DNA of 64,000 nt. Origin: Winogradskyella ludwigii. GTDB taxonomy: Bacteria > Bacteroidota > Bacteroidia > Flavobacteriales > Flavobacteriaceae. The stretch covers positions 620,001 through 684,000 of the forward strand of contig NZ_JABFDF010000001.1 of assembly GCF_013403985.1 (NCBI RefSeq), in the 5' to 3' direction. Shown here piece by piece: positions 1-8,502 of the stretch. The position numbers and the translations under genes were made by a program. Numbering within the stretch: position 1 is the stretch's first letter; each line of letters begins with the position of its first letter. The notes beneath the pieces are model-generated. The model did not search any database and was not told where the DNA came from. It saw only the letters and a program-made list of their open reading frames with translations.

Positions 1-28
1 AAAAGGATGTGTAACAGATGAATTCTAA
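1..28 (+). CDS. ilvD: Dihydroxy-acid dehydratase, C-terminal tail (partial)
   Basis: Only the last codons and the TAA stop (26-28) lie inside the window; they read K-G-C-V-T-D-E-F. A GCVTDEF-like C-terminus is what I recall for flavobacterial dihydroxy-acid dehydratases, and ilvD is the expected gene immediately before ilvB-ilvN-ilvC. The enzyme makes the 2-oxo acids that precede valine and isoleucine. The reading is an inference from eight residues plus synteny; sequence to the left of the window would settle it. Confidence 0.7.
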
Positions 29-47
29 TTTCTGAGAAAGCAGAAAT
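28..47 (+). repeat. Small hairpin after ilvD
   Basis: ATTTCTG (28-34) pairs perfectly with CAGAAAT (41-47) across a 6-nt loop. The left arm overlaps the ilvD stop codon. No clear T-run follows, so it is not a convincing terminator. It may be a degraded member of the short palindromes found elsewhere in this window. Confidence 0.35.
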
Positions 48-117
48 AAAAAAGATAAGAATTGAATAACCAATCTACGCAACCTAAGAGTTCGTTGTAC
101 AGATTTTAAAAATGAGA

Positions 118-134
118 TTCCCATTTCATGGGAA
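118..134 (+). repeat. Start-codon hairpin before ilvB
   Basis: TTCCCA (118-123) pairs with TGGGAA (129-134) around a TTTCA loop, preceded by AATGAGA. An in-frame ATG at 128 lies inside the hairpin, so the next ATG at 143 is the better start for ilvB. The same architecture, with different but self-complementary stems, precedes ilvA, proC, argF', argB, argH and leuD. Confidence 0.7.
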
Positions 135-142
135 GTAAAAAC

Positions 143-1879
143 ATGAAAGAAACTCAAACCATAGAAAACCAAACTAAAAGTTCAGAAACTACAGAACGTA
201 TTTCTGGAAGCGAAGCTGTAATCAAATGTTTATTAGCTGAAGGTGTTGATATTTTATATGGATATCCTGGTGGAGCAATTATGCCAGTTTATGACGAATT
301 ATATAAGTATCAAGACAAAATTCATCACGTCTTATCTCGTCATGAGCAAGGAGCAGCACACGCTGCCCAAGGTTACGCTCGTATTTCTGGAAAAGTTGGT
401 GTTGCTATAGCGACTTCTGGCCCAGGTGCAACCAATTTAATTACTGGTATTGCAGATGCACAAATAGACTCTACTCCTTTGGTCTGTATTACAGGTCAAG
501 TAGGATCACATTTATTAGGGAGTGACGCCTTCCAAGAAACGGATATTGTAGGTATTTCTACACCTGTTACTAAATGGAATTGTCAAGTTACAAAAGCATC
601 TCAAATCCCTGAAGCTTTAGCAAAAGCATTTTATATTGCTAGAAGTGGACGGCCAGGACCTGTTTTAGTAGATATAACTAAAGATGCTCAGTTTGAAGAA
701 TTCGATTTTAAATACGAAAAATGTATTGGAGTAAGAAGTTATAAACCCGTTCCAAATACCGATGAAAATTCATTAAAATGTGCAGCAGAACTCATTAATA
801 ATGCAAAAAAACCATTAATAGTTTGGGGACAAGGTGTTATTTTAGGAAAAGCCGAAGAAGAATTTAAAGCCGTTATTGAAAAAGCAGGTATTCCTTCTGC
901 TTGGACCATTTTAGGAGCTTCTGCGATTCCTACATCTCATCCTTTAAATGTAGGTATGGTTGGTATGCATGGTAATTATGCACCAAACGTTTTAACCAAT
1001 GAGTGTGATGTATTAATTGCTATCGGAATGCGATTTGATGATCGTGTTACAGGAAATTTAGAATCTTATGCTAAACAAGCTAAAGTGATTCATTTTGATA
1101 TAGATCCTGCAGAAATAGATAAAAATGTAAAAACAGATGTAGCCGTTTTAGGAAATTCTAAAGACAGCTTAAAGAAGCTTTTACCTCTATTAAATACAGC
1201 GTCTCATAGTGAGTGGCATCAAAAATTCAAGGATTTGTATGCCATAGAATACGAAAAAGTAATAAAAGACGATTTACATCCTACAAAAGAAGGCTTAACC
1301 ATGGGAGAAGTGTTGAAAGAAATCAACCTTCAAACCAAAGGAGATGCTGCAATCGTTAGTGATGTTGGTCAGCATCAAATGATTGCTTGTCGTTATGCAG
1401 AATTCAACAAAACCAAAAGTAATATTACGTCTGGTGGCTTAGGAACTATGGGATTTGCATTACCTGCAGCTATTGGAGCAAAAATGGCAGCTCCAGATCG
1501 TGAAGTTGTTATGATTGCTGGAGATGGTGGTTACCAAATGAATATTCAAGAATTAGGAACCATTTTTCAACAAAAAACACCTGTTAAAATTGTGGTACTA
1601 AATAACGAGTTCCTTGGGATGGTTCGCCAATGGCAACAACTATTTTTTGACAAACGTTATGCATCTACAGAAATGGTAAACCCAGATTTTGTTGCCATTG
1701 CAAAAGGTTATCATATTGAAGCACAAAAAGTATCTGAACGAAAAGATTTAAAAGCTGCGGTAAAAGAAATGATAGACTGTGAAGGGCCTTATTTCTTAGA
1801 AGTTAGAGTAGAAAAGGAAGGCAATGTATTTCCTATGATACCAACAGGAGCGAGTGTTTCAGATATAAGACTGGAATAA
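143..1879 (+). CDS. ilvB: Acetolactate synthase, large (catalytic) subunit
   Basis: ThDP- and FAD-dependent enzyme that condenses two pyruvates to acetolactate, or pyruvate with 2-oxobutyrate, the first common step of valine and isoleucine synthesis. Visible family marks are the N-terminal GYPGGAIMPVYDEL segment, the HEQGAAHAAQGYAR segment with the catalytic Glu, and the C-terminal ThDP/Mg site GDGGYQMNIQELGT followed by LNNEFLGMVRQWQ. Full length for the family (578 aa from this start). I chose ATG 143 rather than the in-frame ATG 128 because 128 lies inside a hairpin and the extra residues (MGSKN) are not family-like. The regulatory subunit ilvN follows 68 bp downstream and ilvC after that, so this is the core of an ilv operon. 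Confidence 0.96.
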   Translation: MKETQTIENQTKSSETTERISGSEAVIKCLLAEGVDILYGYPGGAIMPVYDELYKYQDKIHHVLSRHEQGAAHAAQGYARISGKVGVAIATSGPGATNLITGIADAQIDSTPLVCITGQVGSHLLGSDAFQETDIVGISTPVTKWNCQVTKASQIPEALAKAFYIARSGRPGPVLVDITKDAQFEEFDFKYEKCIGVRSYKPVPNTDENSLKCAAELINNAKKPLIVWGQGVILGKAEEEFKAVIEKAGIPSAWTILGASAIPTSHPLNVGMVGMHGNYAPNVLTNECDVLIAIGMRFDDRVTGNLESYAKQAKVIHFDIDPAEIDKNVKTDVAVLGNSKDSLKKLLPLLNTASHSEWHQKFKDLYAIEYEKVIKDDLHPTKEGLTMGEVLKEINLQTKGDAAIVSDVGQHQMIACRYAEFNKTKSNITSGGLGTMGFALPAAIGAKMAAPDREVVMIAGDGGYQMNIQELGTIFQQKTPVKIVVLNNEFLGMVRQWQQLFFDKRYASTEMVNPDFVAIAKGYHIEAQKVSERKDLKAAVKEMIDCEGPYFLEVRVEKEGNVFPMIPTGASVSDIRLE

Positions 1880-1947
1880 CAGCACAATAAAGAGATAAAA
1901 CACAAAAGAGTTTAGAGCTAAAGGCAAACAGCTAAAGCATCAAGAAA

Positions 1948-2478
1948 ATGAGTACAGAAACAAAACAATATACCGTTTCAATTTACACGGAAAACAACAT
2001 TGGATTATTGAATAGGATTTCAGCAATATTCCAAAGAAGACACATGAATATTGAAAGTTTAAATACATCTCCTTCAGAAATTGAAGGGGTTTCAAGATTC
2101 ACAATTGTAGTTAATATTACAGAATCTCAAATGAAAAAGATTCAAGGTCAGATTGAAAAGCAAGTCGAAGTTATTAAGGCTTACTATCATACTGAAGATG
2201 AAATCATCTATCAAGAATCTTGTATTTTTAAAATGAGATCCAATTTATTATTTGATGAACGTCAAATTCAGAATATAATTAAAGAAAGTAATGCAAGAAT
2301 TGTCACTGTAAATCGTGATTTCTTCGTTATTGAAAAATCAGGAAGAAAAGAAGAAATCGATTTATTACACCGAGAATTATCTGTTTTTGGAATCATGCAA
2401 TTTACGCGTTCAGGACGTATTGCTGTTACTAAAGACGAAATGAAAATATCAACAATGCTTACAGCGTTGCAACACTAA
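1948..2478 (+). CDS. ilvN: Acetolactate synthase, small (regulatory) subunit
   Basis: Regulatory partner of IlvB that confers activation and valine feedback inhibition. The N-terminal ACT domain is visible at about residues 6-80 (YTVSIYTENNIGLLNRISAI, then RRHMNIESLNTSPSE), and the C-terminal ALS_ss_C-type domain covers about residues 90-170. At 176 aa it is the normal long form, close to the usual 160-175 aa. The start follows a poor Shine-Dalgarno, as is common in Bacteroidota. It lies between ilvB and ilvC, with which it is presumably co-transcribed. The 108-bp gap before ilvC contains an imperfect purine/pyrimidine inverted repeat but no clear terminator. Confidence 0.95.
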   Translation: MSTETKQYTVSIYTENNIGLLNRISAIFQRRHMNIESLNTSPSEIEGVSRFTIVVNITESQMKKIQGQIEKQVEVIKAYYHTEDEIIYQESCIFKMRSNLLFDERQIQNIIKESNARIVTVNRDFFVIEKSGRKEEIDLLHRELSVFGIMQFTRSGRIAVTKDEMKISTMLTALQH

Positions 2479-2586
2479 AAAATTAAAAATAAGTTTAGAG
2501 TAAAGAAAAGAGTAAAATTAAGGACCTTCTAAAGTATCTTATTTCTCTTTTATGATTTCTCTTCTCTTAAACAAAAACTAAAAACA

Positions 2587-4089
2587 ATGTCAAATTATTT
2601 CAACACATTACCATTAAGAGAACAATTAGAGCAATTAGGAAAATGTCGTTTTATGGACGCTTCAGAGTTTGAAGATGGAGTAAACGCATTAAAAGGCAAA
2701 AAAATCGTAATTATTGGTTGTGGTGCACAAGGTCTTAACCAAGGTTTAAATATGCGCGATTCTGGATTAGATATTTCTTATACACTGCGTCAGGTTGCTA
2801 TTGACCAAAAACGTGAGTCTTATAAAAATGCGACATCTAACGGTTTTACTGTAGGCACGTATGAAGAATTAATTCCAGAAGCAGATTTAGTCTTAAACTT
2901 AACACCAGATAAGCAACATACAAACGTTGTAAAAGCAGTGATGCCTCTTATGAAAAAAGGAGCGACTTTAAGTTATTCTCATGGTTTTAACATTGTTGAA
3001 GAAGGTACACAAGTTCGTGAAGATATCACTGTAATTATGGTGGCTCCAAAATGTCCTGGAACTGAAGTAAGAGAAGAATACAAACGTGGTTTTGGTGTAC
3101 CAACACTTACAGCTGTTCATCCTGAAAATGATCCAGAAGGAAAAGGTTGGGCCCAAGCAAAAGCTTATGCTGCTGCAACAGGAGGACATCGTGCAGGTGT
3201 TCTAGAATCGTCTTTTATAGCTGAAGTAAAATCAGATTTAATGGGAGAACAAACCATTCTTTGTGGCTTATTACAAACAGGAGCTATTCTATCTTTTGAC
3301 AAAATGGTTGAAGAAGGTATTGAACCTGGTTATGCAGCAAAATTAATTCAGTTTGGTTGGGAAACTATTACTGAAGCCTTAAAGCATGGTGGCATTACCA
3401 ATATGATGGATCGTTTATCTAATCCTGCTAAAATAAAAGCTTATCAATTATCTGAAGAGCTAAAAGACATTATGCGTCCATTATTTGAGAAGCATATGGA
3501 CGATATTATTTCTGGACATTTCTCCAAAACTATGATGGAAGATTGGGCTAACGATGATGTTAATTTATTATCATGGAGAGCTGCAACTGGTGAAACAGCA
3601 TTTGAAAAAACAGCGTTAACATCAGATCATATTTCTGAACAAGACTATTTTGATAACGGCGTATTATTAGTTGCTTTTGTAAAATCTGGAGTAGAACTTG
3701 CGTTTGAGTCTATGATTAGCGCTGGTATTATTGAAGATTCTGCTTACTACGAATCTTTACACGAATTACCATTAATAGCAAACACTATTGCACGTAAGAA
3801 ATTATTTGAAATGAACAGAGTAATTTCAGATACAGCAGAATATGGTTGCTATTTATTTGATCATGCTTGTAAACCATTATTAACTGATTTTATGAAAACA
3901 GTGAGTACTGATATTATCGGAAAACCATTTTCAACGTCAAATGGTGTAGATAATTTAGAATTAATTGCAGTTAACGATGCCATAAGAAATCATCCTATTG
4001 AAGAAGTTGGTCAACGTTTACGCGCAGCGATGACAGCGATGAAAGTTATAAAATCAGATGTTGAAACTAAAGATCCAGTTTTAGCATAG
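2587..4089 (+). CDS. ilvC: Ketol-acid reductoisomerase (class II, NADPH)
   Basis: Isomerises and reduces acetolactate or acetohydroxybutyrate to the dihydroxy acids that feed IlvD. The Rossmann motif [19 protein letters not shown] is at about residues 42-60, and TLRQ follows, a phosphate-binding context typical of NADPH use. The length of 500 aa marks it as class II, with the duplicated C-terminal knotted domain ([10 protein letters not shown], then [18 protein letters not shown]), rather than the short class I form of about 340 aa. By memory it aligns very closely with the enterobacterial enzyme. It follows ilvN. A palindromic REP-like element after the stop could act as a terminator or mRNA end. 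Confidence 0.97.
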   Translation: MSNYFNTLPLREQLEQLGKCRFMDASEFEDGVNALKGKKIVIIGCGAQGLNQGLNMRDSGLDISYTLRQVAIDQKRESYKNATSNGFTVGTYEELIPEADLVLNLTPDKQHTNVVKAVMPLMKKGATLSYSHGFNIVEEGTQVREDITVIMVAPKCPGTEVREEYKRGFGVPTLTAVHPENDPEGKGWAQAKAYAAATGGHRAGVLESSFIAEVKSDLMGEQTILCGLLQTGAILSFDKMVEEGIEPGYAAKLIQFGWETITEALKHGGITNMMDRLSNPAKIKAYQLSEELKDIMRPLFEKHMDDIISGHFSKTMMEDWANDDVNLLSWRAATGETAFEKTALTSDHISEQDYFDNGVLLVAFVKSGVELAFESMISAGIIEDSAYYESLHELPLIANTIARKKLFEMNRVISDTAEYGCYLFDHACKPLLTDFMKTVSTDIIGKPFSTSNGVDNLELIAVNDAIRNHPIEEVGQRLRAAMTAMKVIKSDVETKDPVLA

Positions 4090-4096
4090 ATATTTT

Positions 4097-4152
4097 AGAC
4101 CTGTCAAGTTTCATATTGGCTAAGCATAGTCAAAATAAAACCTGACAGGTCT
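4097..4152 (+). repeat. REP-like inverted repeat after ilvC
   Basis: AGACCTGTCAAGTTT (4097-4111) is nearly the inverse complement of AAACCTGACAGGTCT, which ends at 4152; a T-run follows. The core AGACCTGTCAGGTTT recurs as half elements at 10724 and, degenerated, at 7601, 9681 and 13727. It probably works as a transcript 3' end for the ilv operon, but the repeated sequence points to a dispersed palindromic repeat family. Confidence 0.65.
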
Positions 4153-4174
4153 ATTTTTAATATAAACTTGAATT

Positions 4175-4477
4175 ATGATATTAGAAGTTGCCACTCTACA
4201 TATTAAAGAAAACTTAGAAAAACAATTTGAACACGATTTTCTAAAAGCTGGCAAATACATAAGTTCAATAAAAGGATATAAAGGTCATACATTGAGAAAA
4301 TGTATAGAAAAAAGTAATACATATATACTACTCGTCGATTGGGAAACTATCGAAGATCACAACATAGGATTTAGAACCTCTGAAGTATACCTTAAATGGA
4401 AAGCACTCTTACATAATTATTATGACCCCTTTCCAACTGTTGAACATTATGAAACTATAATAGAAAACAAAAAATAG
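4175..4477 (+). CDS. Small ABM-fold (antibiotic biosynthesis monooxygenase-like) protein
   Basis: A 100-residue protein with the layout of ABM/dimeric alpha-beta barrel proteins: an initial beta strand (ILEVATLHIK), an amphipathic helix ending in SIKGYKGHTLRKCIE, a strand YILLVDWETIEDH, and a final helix around FRTSEVYLKWKALLHNYYDPFP. It matches the family pattern of strand, helix, 'GYxGxxL', and 'W.s.ed', but no specific substrate can be assigned. It sits between ilvC and ilvA in the same orientation, 26 bp before the ilvA start, with a start-codon hairpin between. Such proteins can be quinol monooxygenases or small stress proteins. Its role in a branched-chain amino-acid operon is unknown. 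Confidence 0.7.
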   Translation: MILEVATLHIKENLEKQFEHDFLKAGKYISSIKGYKGHTLRKCIEKSNTYILLVDWETIEDHNIGFRTSEVYLKWKALLHNYYDPFPTVEHYETIIENKK

Positions 4478-4478
4478 A

Positions 4479-4496
4479 TTCTCACTTTTGTGGGAA
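4479..4496 (+). repeat. Start-codon hairpin before ilvA
   Basis: TTCTCAC (4479-4485) pairs with GTGGGAA (4490-4496) across TTTT, with one G-T pair. It is preceded by AATAGA and followed after 6 nt by the ATG at 4503. An in-frame TTG at 4488 falls in the hairpin and is unlikely to be the start. Same architecture as the elements before ilvB and argF'. Confidence 0.65.
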
Positions 4497-4502
4497 GAAC
4501 GC

Positions 4503-5771
4503 ATGGAAGAAACCAAAACCACATACAGACCAACATTAAAAGCAGTTGAAGCTGCAGCAGAAAAATTAAGAGGTATTGCTTCTGTAACACCCTTAGTTAA
4601 AAATGTAAGATACTCTAAAGACTTTGAAGCCAACATTTATCTAAAAAGAGAAGACTTACAAGAAGTTAGATCTTATAAAATTAGAGGAGCTTATAATAAA
4701 ATTTCGTCTTTAGACTCTTCTTTAGTTGAAAATGGAATTGTGTGCGCAAGTGCCGGAAATCATGCCCAAGGTGTGGCAATATCATGTAAATTATTAAAAA
4801 TAAAAGGCACAATTTTCATGCCTACACCAACACCTAATCAAAAAATTGAACAGGTAAAAATGTTTGGTGAAGATTATGTAGACATCATTTTAATTGGAGA
4901 TACTTTCGATGATGCTTATCATGCTGCCATGAAGCAAAGCGAAGAACAAAACAAAACTTTTGTTCATCCTTTTAATGACGAAAAAGTTATTGAAGGACAA
5001 GCAACTGTAGGTTTAGAAATAATAGACCAAGCAAAAGAACACCCTATTGATTATGTTTTTGTTCCTGTTGGTGGTGGCGGACTTGCTGCTGGATTATCCT
5101 CTGTATTTAAGATATTATCACCGCAAACAAAAATTATTAGCGTGGAGCCAAAAGGAGCACCTGCAATGCTAACTTCAATTAGAGAAAACAAAAATACCGA
5201 ACTTAAAACTATAGATAATTTTGTAGATGGAGCTGCCGTAAAACGCGTTGGTGATTTAAATTTTGCTATATGTAAAGAAACTCTACATCGTGTGGTCACT
5301 GTAGATGAAGGTAAAATTTGCCAGACCATCTTAGACTTATATAATAAAGAAGCTATAGTTGTTGAACCAGCAGGAGCACTAAGTCTATCTGCTTTAGAGC
5401 AATTTTCTGAAGAAATAAAAGGTAAAAATGTGGTTTGTGTTATTAGCGGAAGTAATAATGACATTACTAGAACTGCAGAAATTAAAGAACGCGCACTACT
5501 CTATGCCAATCTAAAACACTATTTCATTGTTAAGTTTCCACAAAGAACAGGAGCTTTAAGAGATTTTGTAGTTGATATTTTAGGTCCAAACGATGACATT
5601 ACACATTTCGAATATACTAAAAAAGCGAATCGAGAAAACGATGTGGCTGTCGTTGGCTTACAACTAAAATCACCAGCAGATTTAGAACCATTAATTACCA
5701 AGATGAAGCTTCATAATTTTTATGGAGATTATCTCAATGATAAACCCGATTTATTTCAATTCCTAGTATAA
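4503..5771 (+). CDS. ilvA: Threonine ammonia-lyase (biosynthetic, single C-terminal regulatory domain)
   Basis: PLP enzyme that converts threonine to 2-oxobutyrate and ammonia, committing carbon to isoleucine. The PLP lysine lies in VRSYKIRGAYNKI, the substrate site in SAGNHAQGVA, and the glycine loop is VGGGGLAAGLSS. The last ~90 residues (HYFIVKFPQRTGALRDFV onward) form one ACT-like allosteric domain, so isoleucine inhibition is expected. At 422 aa it matches the single-domain class; E. coli IlvA has two such domains and is about 514 aa. Start chosen at ATG 4503, because the upstream TTG at 4488 is within a hairpin. Last gene of the ilv group; an 81-bp gap precedes the gapN-like gene. Confidence 0.94.
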   Translation: MEETKTTYRPTLKAVEAAAEKLRGIASVTPLVKNVRYSKDFEANIYLKREDLQEVRSYKIRGAYNKISSLDSSLVENGIVCASAGNHAQGVAISCKLLKIKGTIFMPTPTPNQKIEQVKMFGEDYVDIILIGDTFDDAYHAAMKQSEEQNKTFVHPFNDEKVIEGQATVGLEIIDQAKEHPIDYVFVPVGGGGLAAGLSSVFKILSPQTKIISVEPKGAPAMLTSIRENKNTELKTIDNFVDGAAVKRVGDLNFAICKETLHRVVTVDEGKICQTILDLYNKEAIVVEPAGALSLSALEQFSEEIKGKNVVCVISGSNNDITRTAEIKERALLYANLKHYFIVKFPQRTGALRDFVVDILGPNDDITHFEYTKKANRENDVAVVGLQLKSPADLEPLITKMKLHNFYGDYLNDKPDLFQFLV

Positions 5772-5852
5772 GCTTAACATAGATTTAATCGAGTATACGG
5801 TTTCATATTCGTATCTTTATTAGCACTAATTAATAGTTCAAACCAAGAAATT

Positions 5853-7445
5853 ATGAGTGTAGAATTTACAGAGATTCCAGAGCAATTTCAAATTAAAAAT
5901 TTAGTAGAACAAAACACTTATCTAGTAGAAGGTTCATTAATACCTTGGAGAGGAGAATTTTCAAAAGTATATTCAACAATTTCATCAACTGCAGAATACC
6001 AACCTACACTTCTTGGCTCTATTCCTACTTTAGGAAAAAAAGAAGCTTTAAGAGCTTTAGATTCTGCCGTTTTAGCATACAACAAAGGACAAGGTTTATG
6101 GCCTACAATGAAAGTTGTAGATCGTATTGCTTGTATGGAAAAGTTTGTAGAGCAAATGAAAACCAAACGTGATGAGGTTGTAAAACTTCTCATGTGGGAA
6201 ATTGGAAAAACCTTACCTGACTCTCAAAAAGAATTCGACAGAACTGTAGAGTATATTTACGATACCATTGAAGATTACAAACAAATGGATCGCGACAGCG
6301 CTAAATTTGTAAAAAGCTCAGGAGTTAACGCACATATTAGAAGAGGACCTTTAGGTGTTGTGCTTTGTTTAGGGCCTTATAATTACCCTTTAAATGAAAC
6401 TTTTGCCTTATTAATTCCTGCTTTAATAATGGGAAATACGGCAATTTTCAAACCTGCAAAACATGGTGTTTTATTAATCTCACCATTATTAGAAGCTTTT
6501 AGAGATAGTTTTCCAAAAGGAGTTGTAAATATTATTTACGGTCGTGGAAGAACTGTCGCAGCTCCAATTATGCAATCTGGAAAAGTAGATGTTTTAGCGT
6601 TAATTGGGAATAGTAAATCTGCCAATGCTTTACAAAATCAACATCCAAAAAGTAATAGACTGCGTTTAGTTTTAGGTCTAGAAGCCAAAAACCCTGCGAT
6701 TGTATTAAAGGATGCCGATTTAGATTTGGCCATTGATGAGTGTATTGCTGGAACCACCTCTTTTAATGGTCAACGTTGCACAGCATTAAAAGTATTGTAT
6801 GTACATGAGGATATCATAGAAGAATTTAACAAACGTTTTTCGGCAAAAGTCGATGCTCTTAAATTTGGAAATCCATGGGAAGATGGTGCTAAATTAACAC
6901 CATTACCAGAAACAGATAAACCTGCATATATACAAGATCTTATTAACGATGCCTTAGAGAAAGGTGCAAAAGTTATAAATACTAAAGGAGGAGAAACTAC
7001 TGAAAATTATATTTTTCCTGCCGTTTTATATCCTGTAGCAAAAGACATGCGTGTTTTTCAAGAAGAACAATTTGGACCTGTAATTCCTGTAATTCCATTT
7101 TCAGATATTGAAGAACCTTTAGATGATATGGCAGAATCTAACTATGGGCAACAAGTCAGTTTATTTGGTAAAGATGTAAAAACATTAGCACCATTAATAG
7201 ATACTTTAGTAAATTTAGTTTGCCGTGTAAATTTAAATAGCTCTTGCCAACGTGGACCAGATGTCTATCCTTTTACAGGACGTAAAGATTCTGCTGTAGC
7301 AACACTAAGTGTTCATGATGCTTTGCGTTCGTTTTCAATAAGAACATTTGTAGCCTCTAAAGACAATGATTATAACAATGCTATTTTAAAAGATTTATTA
7401 GACTCAAGAGCGTCAAATTTTGTAAGTACGGACTACATACTTTAA
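5853..7445 (+). CDS. gapN: NADP-dependent non-phosphorylating glyceraldehyde-3-phosphate dehydrogenase-like aldehyde dehydrogenase
   Basis: Aldehyde dehydrogenase superfamily member of 530 aa. Visible marks are the catalytic Cys309 in [14 protein letters not shown], Glu277 in [13 protein letters not shown], the oxyanion Asn177 in GPYNYPLNE, and the cofactor-site lysine in IFKPAKHG. The FNGQRCTA context and the [18 protein letters not shown] segment resemble plant and bacterial GapN rather than betaine or succinic semialdehyde dehydrogenases. GapN oxidises glyceraldehyde-3-phosphate directly to 3-phosphoglycerate, giving NADPH without ATP, which would suit neighbouring NADPH-using biosynthetic genes. 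LGLEAKNP replaces the usual ELGGK, a variation worth noting. Substrate assignment is by similarity only. Confidence 0.8.
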   Translation: MSVEFTEIPEQFQIKNLVEQNTYLVEGSLIPWRGEFSKVYSTISSTAEYQPTLLGSIPTLGKKEALRALDSAVLAYNKGQGLWPTMKVVDRIACMEKFVEQMKTKRDEVVKLLMWEIGKTLPDSQKEFDRTVEYIYDTIEDYKQMDRDSAKFVKSSGVNAHIRRGPLGVVLCLGPYNYPLNETFALLIPALIMGNTAIFKPAKHGVLLISPLLEAFRDSFPKGVVNIIYGRGRTVAAPIMQSGKVDVLALIGNSKSANALQNQHPKSNRLRLVLGLEAKNPAIVLKDADLDLAIDECIAGTTSFNGQRCTALKVLYVHEDIIEEFNKRFSAKVDALKFGNPWEDGAKLTPLPETDKPAYIQDLINDALEKGAKVINTKGGETTENYIFPAVLYPVAKDMRVFQEEQFGPVIPVIPFSDIEEPLDDMAESNYGQQVSLFGKDVKTLAPLIDTLVNLVCRVNLNSSCQRGPDVYPFTGRKDSAVATLSVHDALRSFSIRTFVASKDNDYNNAILKDLLDSRASNFVSTDYIL

Positions 7446-7467
7446 ATAAAAACACTAATACTAAGAT

Positions 7468-7519
7468 ATTTACAATTTTAATCTCAATAATTTTAGAAAT
7501 CCGTAATTATATTGTAAAT
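7468..7519 (+). repeat. Inverted repeat after gapN
   Basis: ATTTACAAT (7468-7476) and ATTGTAAAT (7511-7519) are perfect 9-nt inverse complements separated by 34 nt. It lies 23 bp after the gapN stop. It may form a long hairpin at the mRNA end, but no T-run follows, so a terminator role is uncertain. Confidence 0.4.
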
Positions 7520-7725
7520 CATCTTTATAAATACTATAGTTATAAATTTAATACGTAGATTCGATTTATGTTTACACTAATACGCAAATATAGAACACCC
7601 AGACCTGCAAGCTTAAGCTTGTTAAATCGACGTCGCTAATTTTATACAACAGCAACAAACTCTATATTCATTTTTATTTTTTTATTGTGTACAACTCAAC
7701 TTTCAAAAGCCTTTCTCAAACTTTA

Positions 7726-7826
7726 ATTATCGCTACCGATAATCATAGTATTGTGCGCCGCTTTTTTCCTCGTCGCCCGTAAGGGTACACTTCTATTTAT
7801 AGAACTTAGGTGAGTCCGGTTCTGCT
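7726..7826 (+). ncRNA. Candidate structured 5' leader of the arginine operon
   Basis: This stretch stands out from its AT-rich surroundings by higher GC and several nested pairings. ATTATCG/CGATAAT (7726-7743) is a perfect 7-bp stem. CCC-GTAA-GGG (7776-7785) would form a GNRA-type tetraloop hairpin. TTCTA/TAGAA (7791-7804) competes with AGAAC/GTTCT (7801-7823) for the same AGAA segment, giving two mutually exclusive folds. It ends about 50 nt before the first start codon of the operon. Mutually exclusive stems before a biosynthetic operon are what a cis-regulatory RNA would show. I cannot match it to a known family from memory; this is an inference from base pairing alone. Confidence 0.3.
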
Positions 7827-7872
7827 TTCAAAACTAAAAATTAATACATTTTATAATTAAAAACCAATTACA

Positions 7873-8502
7873 ATGAAAATTGTTATTGCTGATAAATCGC
7901 ATAGTATATATGCAGAAATTATTTGCGAAACTATTGCCGAAGCTGCTAAAGTTAGAGGTACTGGTATTGCAAAACGTAAACCAGAATATGTTATTACCAA
8001 AATGGAAAATGGTAATGCTGTTATAGCATTAGATGGTGATAAATTTGCAGGCTTCTGTTATATCGAAGCCTGGAGTCATGGAAAATTTGTTGCTAATTCT
8101 GGACTTATTGTTCATCCGGATTTCAGAAATCTAGGTCTTGCAAAACAGATTAAAAAAGTCATTTTTGATCATTCTAGAACTAAATATCCAGAGTCTAAAG
8201 TATTTAGCATCACTACTGGTTTAGCGGTTATGAAAATGAATAGCGACTTAGGTTACAAACCTGTAACGTTTTCAGAATTAACAGATGACCAATCGTTTTG
8301 GAAAGGTTGCCAAACCTGTAAAAATTTCGATGTACTAACAAGAACAGAACAAAAAATGTGCTTATGCACAGGCATGTTATATGATCCTAAAAAGGCTGAA
8401 GTTCCAAAAACCGAAAATCATGATCATGATAAAAAAGTTTGGACAAGATTAAAGCTAATAAAACAAAACATGTTTTTAAAAAAAGACAAAAAAGATGAGT
8501 AA
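7873..8502 (+). CDS. GNAT-family N-acyltransferase heading the arginine operon (possible glutamate N-acyltransferase)
   Basis: A 209-aa acyltransferase. The acyl-CoA loop is visible as HPDFRNLGLAKQI (R85xxG88xA90), after the beta strand GKFVANSGLIV, and the second half has SVFSITTG-like and LGYKPVTF strands typical of GNAT. Unusually, the C-terminal extension carries four cysteines, Cys146, Cys149, Cys163 and Cys165 (GCQTC, then MCLC), which could bind zinc, followed by a His/Asp-rich stretch ENHDHDKK. It overlaps argG by 8 bp and is the first gene of the arg cluster, which has no argA or argJ. This makes it a candidate for the enzyme that acylates glutamate at the start of the pathway. That function is inferred from context, not shown. 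Confidence 0.75.
   Translation: MKIVIADKSHSIYAEIICETIAEAAKVRGTGIAKRKPEYVITKMENGNAVIALDGDKFAGFCYIEAWSHGKFVANSGLIVHPDFRNLGLAKQIKKVIFDHSRTKYPESKVFSITTGLAVMKMNSDLGYKPVTFSELTDDQSFWKGCQTCKNFDVLTRTEQKMCLCTGMLYDPKKAEVPKTENHDHDKKVWTRLKLIKQNMFLKKDKKDE

Larger units (their letters stand above)
7446..7872 (+). other. 427-bp intergenic region before the arginine operon
   Basis: No plausible gene is seen. It contains the inverted repeat at 7468-7519, a REP-like half element AGACCTGCAAG at 7601 that runs into a perfect 14-nt palindrome CAAGCTTAAGCTTG (7608-7621), and a locally GC-richer, hairpin-rich stretch from about 7726 to 7826 described separately. The promoter of the arginine operon should be here, but I found no good match to the TTTG/TAnnTTTG boxes. 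Confidence 0.6.

Noticed and set aside
5051..5464. Open frame antisense to ilvA
   Set aside because: Low-complexity translation opposite a well-supported gene; typical mirror frame.
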